This document shows, piece after piece, positions 26,835 through 36,100 of a stretch of 64,000 nt of DNA. Every line of letters begins with the position of its first letter. Within the stretch, counting starts at the first letter, position 1. The stretch is from Parvularculaceae bacterium. Lineage in GTDB: Bacteria > Pseudomonadota > Alphaproteobacteria > Caulobacterales > Parvularculaceae. The notes below the pieces were generated by a model. That model did not search any database. It was not told the DNA's origin and saw only the letters and a program-made list of their open reading frames with translations. Location of the stretch: NCBI GenBank assembly GCA_021776475.1, contig JAJFFV010000005.1:558001-622000 (forward strand), written 5' to 3'. The position numbers were made by a program, and so were the translations under genes.

Positions 26835-27754
26835 CCTAACCAGTTCTCGTACAAGGCGGATTTTTTACGCAGGATCTGCCCGGCCAGTTCGGTTGTGACG
26901 CGCATCAAGCGAATCGTATCACCTGGCCGGATTTGCCCCATCAAATGCCGGTCGGCACGGATGACCTGCGCGATCCGAGGATAGCCTCCTGTCGTTTGTG
27001 CATCTGCCATAAGCAGAAATGGGTTTCCGTTCGCCGGGCATTGCACCGTACCCGGAAAGACCGGACTACTTGGAATATCGGGCGTTGATGTTTTTAAATG
27101 CTGACCGATCAGCTCTATCCCCATGCGGCTCGCCCTGTTCGACGCCGCAAAGGGTTCCGAGAAAATTATCGCGCCGCTCGCCGGATCCATGAACTCGAAC
27201 TCCGCTCCCGCGACAACACGCAAGATCCAACCGTCGGAAATGAACGGGGTCAGCGCCGCCGGCGTCGCGGACGGTTCGATGGCGCCGGCGTTCCCGATCT
27301 TCAAAACATCGCCCGCTTTTACAATCCGCCCGTGATGACCACCAAATGACGCCGGGAGATATGTCGATTTTGATCCGAATACCTCATCTGCCCGAAATCC
27401 ACCGGCCACGGCGAGATAAGTCCGCGCACCTTTCCTGACTGGACCCACTGACAACTGATCGTCGATCTGCACCCGACAGGTGTGCTGGCTCTTTGTAGGA
27501 CGACCGTTAAGCAGTATCTCGGCAGACCCGCCAGCCAGTGCGAACACTGTCGGTAGATTGAACCGGAGCGTTGCCCCAGTGAGCGTCATCTCCAAGCCTG
27601 GCGCAGCTGCAGAATTCCCAACCAGACGGTTGGCAAGTGCCAGTGAAAGTGGATCAGCTGCGCCGCAGAAAGGCACACCCATATGCCGCCAGCCAGACCG
27701 GCCCTGGTCCTGAATTGTCGTCAGCAAGCCCGGCTGGTCGATCACAACGCTCAT
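26816..27754 (-). CDS. pxpC: 5-oxoprolinase subunit C (biotin-dependent carboxyltransferase family)
   Basis: 312 residues of the KipA/AHS2 fold. Motifs: TTIQDQGRSGWRHMGVPFCG, ANRLVGNSAAAPGLEMTLTG and TYLAVAGGF. With PxpB and PxpA it hydrolyses 5-oxoproline to glutamate with ATP in the cytoplasm. Its start overlaps the pxpB stop by 4 bases (ATGA), and the order A-B-C is as in other bacteria. Confidence 0.92.
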   Translation of the reverse strand: MSVVIDQPGLLTTIQDQGRSGWRHMGVPFCGAADPLSLALANRLVGNSAAAPGLEMTLTGATLRFNLPTVFALAGGSAEILLNGRPTKSQHTCRVQIDDQLSVGPVRKGARTYLAVAGGFRADEVFGSKSTYLPASFGGHHGRIVKAGDVLKIGNAGAIEPSATPAALTPFISDGWILRVVAGAEFEFMDPASGAIIFSEPFAASNRASRMGIELIGQHLKTSTPDIPSSPVFPGTVQCPANGNPFLLMADAQTTGGYPRIAQVIRADRHLMGQIRPGDTIRLMRVTTELAGQILRKKSALYENWLGYCPFT

Positions 27755-28431
27755 TGATGATACTTCCGATAGAGCGCTTTGAACTCATCGCTTGTGACCT
27801 GGCGAAAAGAAACTTCCATCCCGGCGGCAAGCAAAAAAGGGTTACTTCTGCCTGCGTCGAAGAGTTTTAGAGGAGTGCGGCCAATGATCGGCCAACCTCC
27901 CGGACAATCCAGACTATAAATGCCAGTCTGGCGACCGGTGATGCCAACCGAACCTGCCGCTACCCTGGTCCGCGGCGACGCCAGGCGCGCTGTCTCAAGC
28001 GATTGATCGAGTGCGCCACAATAGGCAAACCCGGGCAGAAAGCCAATCATCTGTATCCGGTACGTTCTCGATAAGTGCCTGGAGACTATCTGCTCCGCTG
28101 AAAGTTCGAGCCTGTCTTCCAGCATCGACAGGTCGAGACCATAAGCGCCTTCATAACAGATTGGGACCTCAATAGAGTCTTGAGAAATAGTTGTGGGATT
28201 CGGTATGTCTCTTAAGTGGACCGCCAGCTTGGCTTGCGCCTCAGACAGGCACCATCGGAGATTATCAAACTGCACGACCACGCCCGACATACCGGGTACA
28301 ACTTCCAACCAGTCACCGGTCTCCCTCAAGGCGATCGCAAGAGATTGCAACAATGGGGCATTCTTGTCGCGCGACTCAATGCACAGAAGGTCATCACCAC
28401 ACGGAGATATGCTGAAAGCATTTGTTGTCAT
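27751..28431 (-). CDS. pxpB: 5-oxoprolinase subunit B (KipI/AHS1 family)
   Basis: 226 residues with the AHS1 motifs: EVVPGMSGVVVQFDNL, ICYEGAYGLDLSML, IGFLPGFAYCGALDQSLE, RTRVAAGSVGITGRQTGIYS and CPGGWPIIGRTPLKLFD. Works with PxpC, and PxpA, in ATP-dependent cleavage of 5-oxoproline. It overlaps both neighbours by four bases, so the three subunits are made in step. Confidence 0.93.
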   Translation of the reverse strand: MTTNAFSISPCGDDLLCIESRDKNAPLLQSLAIALRETGDWLEVVPGMSGVVVQFDNLRWCLSEAQAKLAVHLRDIPNPTTISQDSIEVPICYEGAYGLDLSMLEDRLELSAEQIVSRHLSRTYRIQMIGFLPGFAYCGALDQSLETARLASPRTRVAAGSVGITGRQTGIYSLDCPGGWPIIGRTPLKLFDAGRSNPFLLAAGMEVSFRQVTSDEFKALYRKYHQ

Positions 28432-29195
28432 GGACCGCTTGTCAAAGCTGCTACTGCAAACCCGCTTCGCTCCAGCGCCCTGCGAACAGCCTTCGCCGTT
28501 GCCACGGCATCATCATTATCACCATGCAGACACAGCGTGTCAGCTTTGACGCCAACGTCCGAGCCGTCGCACGCTATGATTGTCTGATGTCCTGCTAGTG
28601 ACAACGCCTGCGCTACGCGCTCGCTAACATCACCAATGATTGCGTCTGCTTCACTGCGCGGGACCAGCCTGCCGTTCGCCAAATACCGGCGATCCACAAA
28701 AGCTTCGGTAAAGTATGGTAACCCCTTCAAATCAGCAATCGTCGAAAATACACAATCCGGCATTCCGACCAGTGCCGCGGCCGGCAACACTTCCAGAACA
28801 CAATCAGCAATCATACCTGAAAAAACTGTATCACTCATCGCATCATTATAAAGCGCCCCATGCGGCTTCACATGTCTAATGGAGATATCAAGATCGGTCG
28901 CGACAGACTTCAGGTCGTACAGCTGGTCCAGAATACTTTGCTTCAAAGCTGCGATCGTCATGTCAAGGGATCGCCGTCCAAACCCCTCCTTGTCGGGATA
29001 GGATGGGTGTGCACCGACCATCACACCGGCTATTTTCGCAGCTGCAAGCGTTGCCCTCATAGTGCTTGCGTCACCCGCATGTCCGCCACAGGCAATGTTG
29101 CAGCTGCTCACATAGCCAAGAACCTGCCGTTCACAATCCCGCTGTGCCACAGTCTGGTACTCACCAAGATCAGCATTCAGGTCAATGCTTCGCAT
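28428..29195 (-). CDS. pxpA: 5-oxoprolinase subunit A (LamB/YcsF family)
   Basis: 255 residues. The family opening IDLNADLGE is followed by VSSCNIACGGHAGD, MVGAHPSYPDKEGFGRR, VKPHGALYNDAM and AFVDRRYLANGRLVPR, all standard for PxpA. It catalyses opening of the phosphorylated oxoproline ring in the PxpABC complex. The gene starts 5 bases after the NRAMP-fold transporter stop, preceded by AAGG. Confidence 0.94.
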   Translation of the reverse strand: MRSIDLNADLGEYQTVAQRDCERQVLGYVSSCNIACGGHAGDASTMRATLAAAKIAGVMVGAHPSYPDKEGFGRRSLDMTIAALKQSILDQLYDLKSVATDLDISIRHVKPHGALYNDAMSDTVFSGMIADCVLEVLPAAALVGMPDCVFSTIADLKGLPYFTEAFVDRRYLANGRLVPRSEADAIIGDVSERVAQALSLAGHQTIIACDGSDVGVKADTLCLHGDNDDAVATAKAVRRALERSGFAVAALTSGP

Positions 29196-29200
29196 AAGCC

Positions 29201-30424
29201 TTATGCACCAAAGAGCTTCGTCGCGACCAGCCAGATCAGTCTGGCGCCGATCAGGAATGCAATCACCACGACACCGCAGCCAAGAATGTTTGCCGTGAGT
29301 GAATTTACGTTATCGCCAAGGATGGCCCGGCGATTCATGGCAATCAACAAAAACACGGCGATGATCGGCAACAGCAATCCATTTGCCAGTTGCGCAAAGA
29401 GAATAATGGAAACAGGTTTCAGGCCCAAAAGCCCAATGCTGGCACCGGTCAGCAAAATGCTCAGCGCGACCAGTCGGAACGGTCGCGACGTGGTCCCTCC
29501 CTCAATCTGAAAACACTCAGTGACGGCATAAGCCGTCGCCAACGGCGCCGTAATGGCAGACGAAAGACCAGCAGCCAACAGACCAATTGCGATCAGCCAC
29601 CGGGCAGCGGCACCAAAAGCCGGCTCGAGCTGGACAGCCATGTCCGCTGCGTTGTTGACCGCGAGCCCGCTGGCAAAAAGGCTAGACGCTGCGGTTGAAA
29701 GGATCAGTATGGAGATGAGCCCGCCAAGGCCGACGGACACAATCGTATCCGTCCGGGCACTTTTGATCGCGCCCTCGCCCTTCCAGCGCTCACCGGCCGC
29801 TGCAGCGTGAAGAAACAGGTTATACGGCACGACTGTTGTTCCGATTAAAGCCAGGACTAACAACAAACTACCATCTGGAATTGAGGGTTTAAGGCCTGCC
29901 AACAACAAGCCAATATCCGGTTTGACGATGATGACCGCGACCAGAAAGGCGGCACACATGATCAAGACTAAACCAATCAGGAAAGTTTCGATCAGCCGAT
30001 AGGTTCCACGCAAGAGAAGCGCCATCGCGATAATTGCTATCGCTGCGATATATAATCTGAATGAAAGACCACTGTCTTTCAGCGCCGCCTCAACCCCAAG
30101 AGCTGCGCCAGTAATGTTGCCAGCCTCATACGCCGCATTCCCAACATATAGCGCTGACAGCACCAACCCAATCGTCAGATACCGCAAATAAGGTGTGTCA
30201 ATCGTCTGTACCAGAACAGATCCAAGACCCTGCCCGGTGACGACACCAAGACGACCCGACATTTCCTGAAGAATGATGGCCGATAGGGTCGCAAACACCA
30301 GCGCCCAGATCAGCGCGAACCCGAAACTTGCCCCTGCCACTGTGCAGGCCGTCACCGTCCCGGGGCCGATGAAAGCGGCTGCGACCAGCGCACCGGGACC
30401 AAAGGGAAGCTTCAATCCTTTCAA
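29201..30424 (-). CDS. NRAMP-fold transporter lacking the usual metal-binding residues
   Basis: 407 residues, about eleven hydrophobic helices of the NRAMP/LeuT fold. In metal carriers helix 1 holds DPGN and helix 6 holds a Met and His (MPH). Here helix 1 reads AAFIGPGTVTACTVAG (Gly20-Pro-Gly-Thr23) and helix 6 reads LIGTTVVPYNLFLHAAA (Val199-Pro-Tyr-Asn202), so the Asp, Asn, Met and His ligands are all gone. The start is TTG at 30424 with AGGAG seven bases upstream. It sits 16 bases after pckA and 5 before pxpA; B. subtilis ycsG beside ycsF is a similar neighbourhood. I infer an organic substrate, perhaps 5-oxoproline. Confidence 0.85.
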   Translation of the reverse strand: MKGLKLPFGPGALVAAAFIGPGTVTACTVAGASFGFALIWALVFATLSAIILQEMSGRLGVVTGQGLGSVLVQTIDTPYLRYLTIGLVLSALYVGNAAYEAGNITGAALGVEAALKDSGLSFRLYIAAIAIIAMALLLRGTYRLIETFLIGLVLIMCAAFLVAVIIVKPDIGLLLAGLKPSIPDGSLLLVLALIGTTVVPYNLFLHAAAAGERWKGEGAIKSARTDTIVSVGLGGLISILILSTAASSLFASGLAVNNAADMAVQLEPAFGAAARWLIAIGLLAAGLSSAITAPLATAYAVTECFQIEGGTTSRPFRLVALSILLTGASIGLLGLKPVSIILFAQLANGLLLPIIAVFLLIAMNRRAILGDNVNSLTANILGCGVVVIAFLIGARLIWLVATKLFGA

Positions 30425-30440
30425 GACGACACTCCTGACA

Positions 30441-32039
30441 TCACGTCCGTGGTGCTGCCGCCTTCACATCATCACCGACATAAGCTTCAAATTTGGCAAA
30501 ATTTTCGACAAACATCGCCGCAAGTTTTGCGGCCTGTGCATCATACGCATCAGGATCAGTCCAGGTATCGCGCGGATTGAGCGTTTTCGAGACGACATGC
30601 GCGGCTTCAAGCGGGACTTCGAACCCGAATGTTTCATCAACCCGGAATTCCACATCATTTAGCGACCCGTCAAGCGCTGCATTGAGGAGTGAACGCGTCA
30701 CCCGGATCGGCATACGCTCACCCTCGCCAAAAGGCCCACCGGTCCAGCCGGTGTTGACCAACCAACATGTGACGTTGTGCTCCTCAATGAGTTTACCAAG
30801 CAGATCCCCATAAACCGACGGATGCCGGGGCATGAATGGCGCGCCAAAACAGGTGGAAAAAGTCGGCTGTGGCTCCGTCCCCAGTCCTTTTTCCGTGCCT
30901 GCCACTTTGGCAGTAAAGCCCGACAGAAAATGATACATCGCCTGTGCCGAGGTCAGACGGGCAATTGGCGGCATCACGCCGAAAGCATCCGCTGTCAGCA
31001 TGATGACATTTTTCGGGTGACCCGCAACACCGTCCAGGCTGGCATTCGGAATGTAATTGATCGGATAGGCGCCACGCGAATTCTCTGCGAGTGTTGCGTC
31101 ATCAAGATCTAACTCTCGGGTTGCCGGGTCCATAACGACATTTTCGAGAACCGTGGCAAAACGTCTTGTCGTCGCATATATTTCGGGTTCAGCAGATTTC
31201 GATAACCGGATCATTTTGGCGTAACAGCCACCTTCAAAATTAAATAGCCCGTCAGGTGACCACCCATGTTCATCGTCACCGATCAACTCGCGTTTCGGAT
31301 CCGCAGAAAGTGTTGTCTTGCCGGTACCCGACAGACCAAAGAAGATCGCAGAATCATCGTTATTACCAACGTTCACTGAACAGTGCATTGGCATGATACT
31401 TTTTTCCGGCAGGAGGTAATTCAATATCGTAAAAACCGATTTCTTAATCTCGCCAGCATAGGATGTGCCGCCTATCAAAATCATCTTGCGGTCAAAATCA
31501 CAGGCAATCACAGTTTCCGTATTGGAACCATGCCGTGCCGGATCAGCTTCAAATCCTGGTAAGTCGATGATCGTAAAACCGGCACCAAATCCGGCAAGCT
31601 CCTCCAGCTCCGGTCGCCGCAACAAATGCCGGATAAACAAAGAGTGCCAGGCAAATTCAGTTACCACACGAACACTCAACCGGTGACGTGCATCTGCGCC
31701 GCCGAAGAGATCCTGGACAAACAACTGCCGCCCTTCGGCATAGGCAAACATATCTTCCTTGAGAGTGTCAAAATTTGCAGGAGACATCTGTGCTGCATTG
31801 TCCCACCAGATATTTTCTTCCGATGCCGGGTGCCGGACGATGAATTTGTCCTTGGCAGAACGCCCTGTATGTTTGCCGGTTTTCACCACCAGCGGCCCAT
31901 TCGCAGCGATCTCGCCCTCGCCGAGACGGACTGCCATTTCGTACAAAGTCGCTTCGTTCAGATTGATATGGGCAGCTTCGAGTTTCTTGAAGCCAAGATC
32001 ATGCAATAGGGCATCCCCGCCCAGGGCCGTCCCGTCCAT
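30441..32039 (-). CDS. pckA: Phosphoenolpyruvate carboxykinase (ATP)
   Basis: 532-residue cytosolic enzyme that converts oxaloacetate and ATP to phosphoenolpyruvate, the entry to gluconeogenesis. Motifs: [31 protein letters not shown], the kinase loop [20 protein letters not shown] with DDEHGW, and [18 protein letters not shown] at 32039 follows GGAGGA at six bases; the frame extends to TTG 32051, which is part of that ribosome site. Followed closely by the NRAMP-fold gene and pxpABC. In many alphaproteobacteria chvI-chvG stands divergent from pckA; here it does not. Confidence 0.96.
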   Translation of the reverse strand: MDGTALGGDALLHDLGFKKLEAAHINLNEATLYEMAVRLGEGEIAANGPLVVKTGKHTGRSAKDKFIVRHPASEENIWWDNAAQMSPANFDTLKEDMFAYAEGRQLFVQDLFGGADARHRLSVRVVTEFAWHSLFIRHLLRRPELEELAGFGAGFTIIDLPGFEADPARHGSNTETVIACDFDRKMILIGGTSYAGEIKKSVFTILNYLLPEKSIMPMHCSVNVGNNDDSAIFFGLSGTGKTTLSADPKRELIGDDEHGWSPDGLFNFEGGCYAKMIRLSKSAEPEIYATTRRFATVLENVVMDPATRELDLDDATLAENSRGAYPINYIPNASLDGVAGHPKNVIMLTADAFGVMPPIARLTSAQAMYHFLSGFTAKVAGTEKGLGTEPQPTFSTCFGAPFMPRHPSVYGDLLGKLIEEHNVTCWLVNTGWTGGPFGEGERMPIRVTRSLLNAALDGSLNDVEFRVDETFGFEVPLEAAHVVSKTLNPRDTWTDPDAYDAQAAKLAAMFVENFAKFEAYVGDDVKAAAPRT

Positions 32040-32473
32040 TATTTCCTCCAACGACTAACCGCTTTTTATTTTCTATTTGCATACAACCACGGTCTGCCTG
32101 GTGTAAACTAGTAGCTGCTCTTTTTGTGGTTGGTGTAGGATCCATCGGCCCGGACAAGCAGCCGAGGGCACAACGGATGGCTCGATTAGCACGAGAAGGC
32201 AAGCGCCGCGTATGGCCAGCACCAGTGCTGCAACTTGCTAGTCGCAGTTCGCTTTGCATCGCAACTTACTGCCAACGAGTGGCTAAAATAGGCGGATCAG
32301 CGTCATAATAAACCAACGGCCGCACGGCGTGGGCAGAGGGCGCCGGCAAGGAATTCTGCGCTGGATGATCACCTATATCGGGCCGCTGATTATCTGCACG
32401 GAACTAGCCAAATGATCCGTGAAGGCGTATGGGAACACCGAAATTACACGTTTTTAGAACGAAGGAGTAAGCC
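32040..32473. other. Intergenic region between divergent pckA and ugd
   Basis: 434 bases without a supported gene. It holds the ribosome sites of both genes (GGAGGA for pckA, AAGGAG for ugd). A plus-strand frame open from about 32295 to 32490, reading ALDDHLYRAADYLHGTSQMI and further, overlaps the ugd start and has no suitable start codon; it may be a gene remnant or chance. Reading frames at 32126-32308 on either strand lack support. No clear terminator or operator was found. Confidence 0.5.
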
Positions 32474-33793
32474 ATGCGCGTTGCAATGATCGGGACCGGA
32501 TATGTCGGCCTTGTTTCGGGGGCGTGCTTTTCTGACTTCGGCCACAGCGTAATTTGTGTCGACAAGGACAAGGACAAGATCAACCGCCTGCAGAACGGCG
32601 AAATTCCGATTTACGAGCCAGGCTTGAACGAATTGGTCGAGGAGAACGTCAAGGCAGACCGGCTCTCATTCACAACCGATCTGGCCGCGGCTGTGCCCAA
32701 CGCGGACGCCATATTTATAGCGGTCGGTACGCCCTCGAGGCGCGGCGACGGGTTTGCCGATCTTTCCTATGTTTACGCTGCTGCCGAAGAAATTGCCGGC
32801 CTGTTGCAGGACTATACAATTATTGTCACCAAATCGACGGTGCCCGTGGGAACCGGGGCGGAAGTTGAAGAGATCATCACCCGCGAACGCCCCGAATTTA
32901 AGGCCGGTGTTGATTTTTCTGTTGCATCAAATCCAGAATTCCTTCGCGAAGGGGCAGCGATCGAAGACTTTAAACGACCGGACCGGGTCGTCGCCGGCGT
33001 CGAAGATGAAAAAGCACACGATGTTATGCGGGAGCTTTACCGCCCGCTCTTCATTAACGAGACCCCGATGGTGATCACCAACCGGGTCACCTCTGAACTG
33101 ATAAAATACGCAGCCAACGCCTTCCTTGCGACCAAGATCACCTTCATCAACGAGATGGCGGATCTGTGCGAGAAAGTTGGCGCTAATGTTCAGGAAGTTG
33201 CGAAAGGAATCGGACTAGACGGTCGCATCGGCGGAAAATTTCTGCATGCAGGCCCCGGTTATGGCGGCTCCTGTTTTCCTAAAGATACGCTCGCTCTTGT
33301 TCGCACGGCGCAACTGCACAAAGCGCCCACAAGAATTGTGGAGGCCGTGGTTGAAATTAATGAACGCCGCAAGAAAGCGATGGCGGATAGGATCAAGAAT
33401 GCTGCTGGCGGCAACTTAAAGGGTAAGACCGTCGCCGTCCTCGGCCTTACCTTCAAACCTAACACCGATGACATGCGCGACAGCCCCTCTCTCGACATTA
33501 TCCCGGCTCTGATAAAAGACGGCGCAGAGATTCGCGGGCATGATCCGGCGGGCATGGACGAGGCAAGAAAGCATTTTAAGGACACGATTCAATATTGCGA
33601 TGGTCCGTACCATGCCCTCGAGGGTGCCGATCTTGCCGTGATTATTACGGAATGGGACGCCTATCGGGCGCTTGATCTGGACCGGCTGAAAGAGCTGTTG
33701 TCCGAACCAATCATCGTTGACTTGCGGAATATTTACACACCTGATTTCATGGCGGAAAAAGGATTCAAATATTATTCAATCGGGCGCCCGTAA
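32474..33793 (+). CDS. ugd: UDP-glucose 6-dehydrogenase
   Basis: 439-residue NAD enzyme making UDP-glucuronate, a precursor of acidic polysaccharides. It opens with the NAD loop MRVAMIGTGYVGLVSGACFS, contains TKSTVPVGTG and SNPEFLREGAAIEDFKRPDR, and the catalytic Cys267 is in GPGYGGSCFPKDTLAL; the C-terminal UDP-binding part has TFKPNTDDMRDSPSLDI. AAGGAG precedes ATG. The UDP-glucuronate epimerase-like gene at 36101-37075 would act on its product. Convergent with egtD, 12 bases apart. Confidence 0.96.
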   Translation: MRVAMIGTGYVGLVSGACFSDFGHSVICVDKDKDKINRLQNGEIPIYEPGLNELVEENVKADRLSFTTDLAAAVPNADAIFIAVGTPSRRGDGFADLSYVYAAAEEIAGLLQDYTIIVTKSTVPVGTGAEVEEIITRERPEFKAGVDFSVASNPEFLREGAAIEDFKRPDRVVAGVEDEKAHDVMRELYRPLFINETPMVITNRVTSELIKYAANAFLATKITFINEMADLCEKVGANVQEVAKGIGLDGRIGGKFLHAGPGYGGSCFPKDTLALVRTAQLHKAPTRIVEAVVEINERRKKAMADRIKNAAGGNLKGKTVAVLGLTFKPNTDDMRDSPSLDIIPALIKDGAEIRGHDPAGMDEARKHFKDTIQYCDGPYHALEGADLAVIITEWDAYRALDLDRLKELLSEPIIVDLRNIYTPDFMAEKGFKYYSIGRP

Positions 33794-33805
33794 CCTCTGC
33801 CTTGA

Positions 33806-34756
33806 TCAGCAGACCGCCAGGAATACCCCGAACCAGTCGTTGGGATCGCTCCAAAAGCGCTCAAGCCGCCATCCTGCTTCCTCTAACAGATCTGAAAAAC
33901 TGCTCTCACTATACTTGTAGGAATATTCCGTCCGTATCCTGTCACCGCGGCCAAAGCGAAAATCTTTGCCGGCGACGGTCACGATCTGGTCAGCTATAGA
34001 TTCAATATGGATTTCGATACGACTCATTTGTTCGTTAAATTCTGCGACATGCCTGAACGATGACAGGTCAAAGTTTCCGCCGAGTTCCCGGTTCATGCGC
34101 GTCAGGAGGTTTAAGGTGAAGCGTGGGGTTACCCCCTCATGATCATCGTAAGCTCGGACAAGGATGTTTTTGTCTTTCACCAGATCGGCGCTGATTAGGA
34201 GATGCGCACCCGACCCCATCGCCTCGCGCGTGTGTGTCAGGAAGCGGCGGGCTATTTCTGCCGTAAAATTACCGATGGTAGAGCCTGGGAAAAACCCAAG
34301 CTTGCTGTGCTTGTCCAAAAAAGCTTGCGGTAATTGGTATGGCGCCGTCAGGTCCGCGACGATCGGCATAATTTCGATATCGGGGAAAAGCTGGTGCAGA
34401 TCCTCCGCAGCCGATTGCAAAAACTCATCAGCAATGTCCATCGGCACGTAACAAGCAGGTTGCAGCGCGGAGAGCAGATTACGGGTTTTGATACTGGCGC
34501 CGCTGCCAAACTCAACAATCCCGCTTCCAGGCTTAAACAACACGGCCAGCTCAGGCAAAATATTCTCAAATATCGCCGCTTCAGTTCGGGTCAAATAATA
34601 GTCTTTGACCTGCGTAATTTCTTCAAATATTGCCGAACCGGCGGTATCGTAGAGCCATTTGCTCGACAAGGACCGCGGCGCGGCACTTAATCCGCTAATG
34701 ACGTCTTCGGCAAACACATCTTGTGCTGATGCGGCATGTTGCTTTTCCTTGAGCAT
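33806..34756 (-). CDS. egtD: L-histidine N(alpha)-methyltransferase EgtD
   Basis: 316-residue SAM-dependent enzyme that trimethylates histidine to hercynine, the first step of ergothioneine synthesis. Typical features are SSKWLYDTAGSAIFEEIT, YYLTRTEAAIFENILPELA, the SAM site VEFGSGASIKTRNLL, and GFFPGSTIGNF; the C-terminus has RTEYSYKYSESSFSDLLEEAGW. It starts six bases after the egtB stop in the same unit. Ergothioneine is a thiol antioxidant; no egtE-like lyase is in the window. Confidence 0.95.
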   Translation of the reverse strand: MLKEKQHAASAQDVFAEDVISGLSAAPRSLSSKWLYDTAGSAIFEEITQVKDYYLTRTEAAIFENILPELAVLFKPGSGIVEFGSGASIKTRNLLSALQPACYVPMDIADEFLQSAAEDLHQLFPDIEIMPIVADLTAPYQLPQAFLDKHSKLGFFPGSTIGNFTAEIARRFLTHTREAMGSGAHLLISADLVKDKNILVRAYDDHEGVTPRFTLNLLTRMNRELGGNFDLSSFRHVAEFNEQMSRIEIHIESIADQIVTVAGKDFRFGRGDRIRTEYSYKYSESSFSDLLEEAGWRLERFWSDPNDWFGVFLAVC

Positions 34757-34762
34757 AACAAA

Positions 34763-36025
34763 TTAACAATCCCGTGCGAGCCGTAAGCCGGAGAATTGCC
34801 ACCTTTTCTGGGGGTGAAAGAAATTTCGATAGGTTGACCGGATATGTCCGGCGGGCGTTACGCAAGAACCGCCCTTCAATACCATCTGCCCGTTCATAAA
34901 TTTGCCGTTATATTCACCAACAGCACCAGCCGACACTTTATACCCAGGGTAGGGTGTAAATGGACTTTGGGTCCACTCCCAAACATCACCATAAAATCCC
35001 CTTAAGCCACTCCCGTTTTGCGGACGTGGGCGCAACAATTCTGACTCAGCGAAATTGCCTCCTGCCTCCAGCGATCCAGCAGCAATTTCCCATTCATATT
35101 CAGTTGGCAACCGGGCCTCAACCCAACTGGCATACGCAGCTGCCTCAAAAAAACTCACCTGAGACACCGGCGCTGCAAGATCTATTGGTTGCAAGCCTCG
35201 CAGAGTCATATTTTGCCATACACCGTCCGTATACTCCCAATAGAGTGGCGCTACCCAGCTCTCTTGTCGCAAAATATCCCAACCATCTGCCAGCCACAAA
35301 CTTGCATTCGCGTACCCACCGTCCTCCAGGAAGGCGAGCCATTCCCCGTTTGTCACCGCCCGATCCGCAACTTCAAAAGGTGACAGCAGAACGTCATGCC
35401 GCGGCGTCTCGCAATCAAAACAAAAACTGCCCTCGCCATGGCCTACCGCACGAACGCCGCCGTCAAATGCGTGCCAGGTGATTTCCTCAACACGTCCACA
35501 ATTAACTTCCAGCGGCACCGGATTTCTATATGCTGGTCGTATCGGGTTTTGTGCAAAAAGATGGAGAATATCCGTCAGTAACAACTCTTGATGTTGCTCT
35601 TCGTGATGAAGGCCAAGTTCGACCAGCCTACAAATCTCCAATCTGCGCACGCTGCCGAAAAACGTCGACATTGCGTCATCCACATATTGACGATACGCCA
35701 GTATTTCGTCCTGGGGCGGGCGGGTGAGCAGTCCTCGAAACGATCTTGGATGCCGAGCGCCAACCGCCTCATAATAAGAATTGAACAGATAATCATACGC
35801 CGGATCGAAGCGTTGGTAATTCTTGACATTAGCCGCGAGAATAAATGTCTCGAAAAACCAGCTCGTATGCGCCAAATGCCATTTTGCCGGGCTTGCATCT
35901 TCCATCGATTGCACAGTTGCATCAGCCTCAGACAGGCTGGCTGCAAGAGACACACTTCGCTGTCGCACACTCTCATATTTCTTTTGGAGAACAGGAAGGT
36001 CAGGTGCTGATAGTCGATTTGGCAA
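34763..36025 (-). CDS. egtB: Hercynine oxygenase EgtB
   Basis: 420-residue non-heme iron enzyme that joins hercynine to a thiol donor (gamma-glutamylcysteine or cysteine) with oxygen. N-terminal DinB-like domain: KWHLAHTSWFFETF and GLHHEEQHQELLLTDIL, giving iron ligands around His50/His53, His141 and His145. The C-terminal formylglycine-generating-like domain has EVADRAVTNGEWLAFLEDGG, RLPTEYEWEIAA, GDVWEWTQSPFTPYPGY and GGSCVTPAGHIRSTYRNFF. The start is TTG at 36025 with AAGGAG six bases upstream. Leads the egtB-egtD pair. Confidence 0.95.
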   Translation of the reverse strand: MPNRLSAPDLPVLQKKYESVRQRSVSLAASLSEADATVQSMEDASPAKWHLAHTSWFFETFILAANVKNYQRFDPAYDYLFNSYYEAVGARHPRSFRGLLTRPPQDEILAYRQYVDDAMSTFFGSVRRLEICRLVELGLHHEEQHQELLLTDILHLFAQNPIRPAYRNPVPLEVNCGRVEEITWHAFDGGVRAVGHGEGSFCFDCETPRHDVLLSPFEVADRAVTNGEWLAFLEDGGYANASLWLADGWDILRQESWVAPLYWEYTDGVWQNMTLRGLQPIDLAAPVSQVSFFEAAAYASWVEARLPTEYEWEIAAGSLEAGGNFAESELLRPRPQNGSGLRGFYGDVWEWTQSPFTPYPGYKVSAGAVGEYNGKFMNGQMVLKGGSCVTPAGHIRSTYRNFFHPQKRWQFSGLRLARDC

Positions 36026-36100
36026 ATGTTGCTCCTTGGCTTGGCACTTTTGCAGGAGGCCATCGAGAATACAACAGGTGGCAGAAAAATTTTTGAGCTA

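Noticed and set aside
32126-32308. 60-codon frame between pckA and ugd
   Set aside because: No Shine-Dalgarno, no known domain, and frames are open on both strands by composition.
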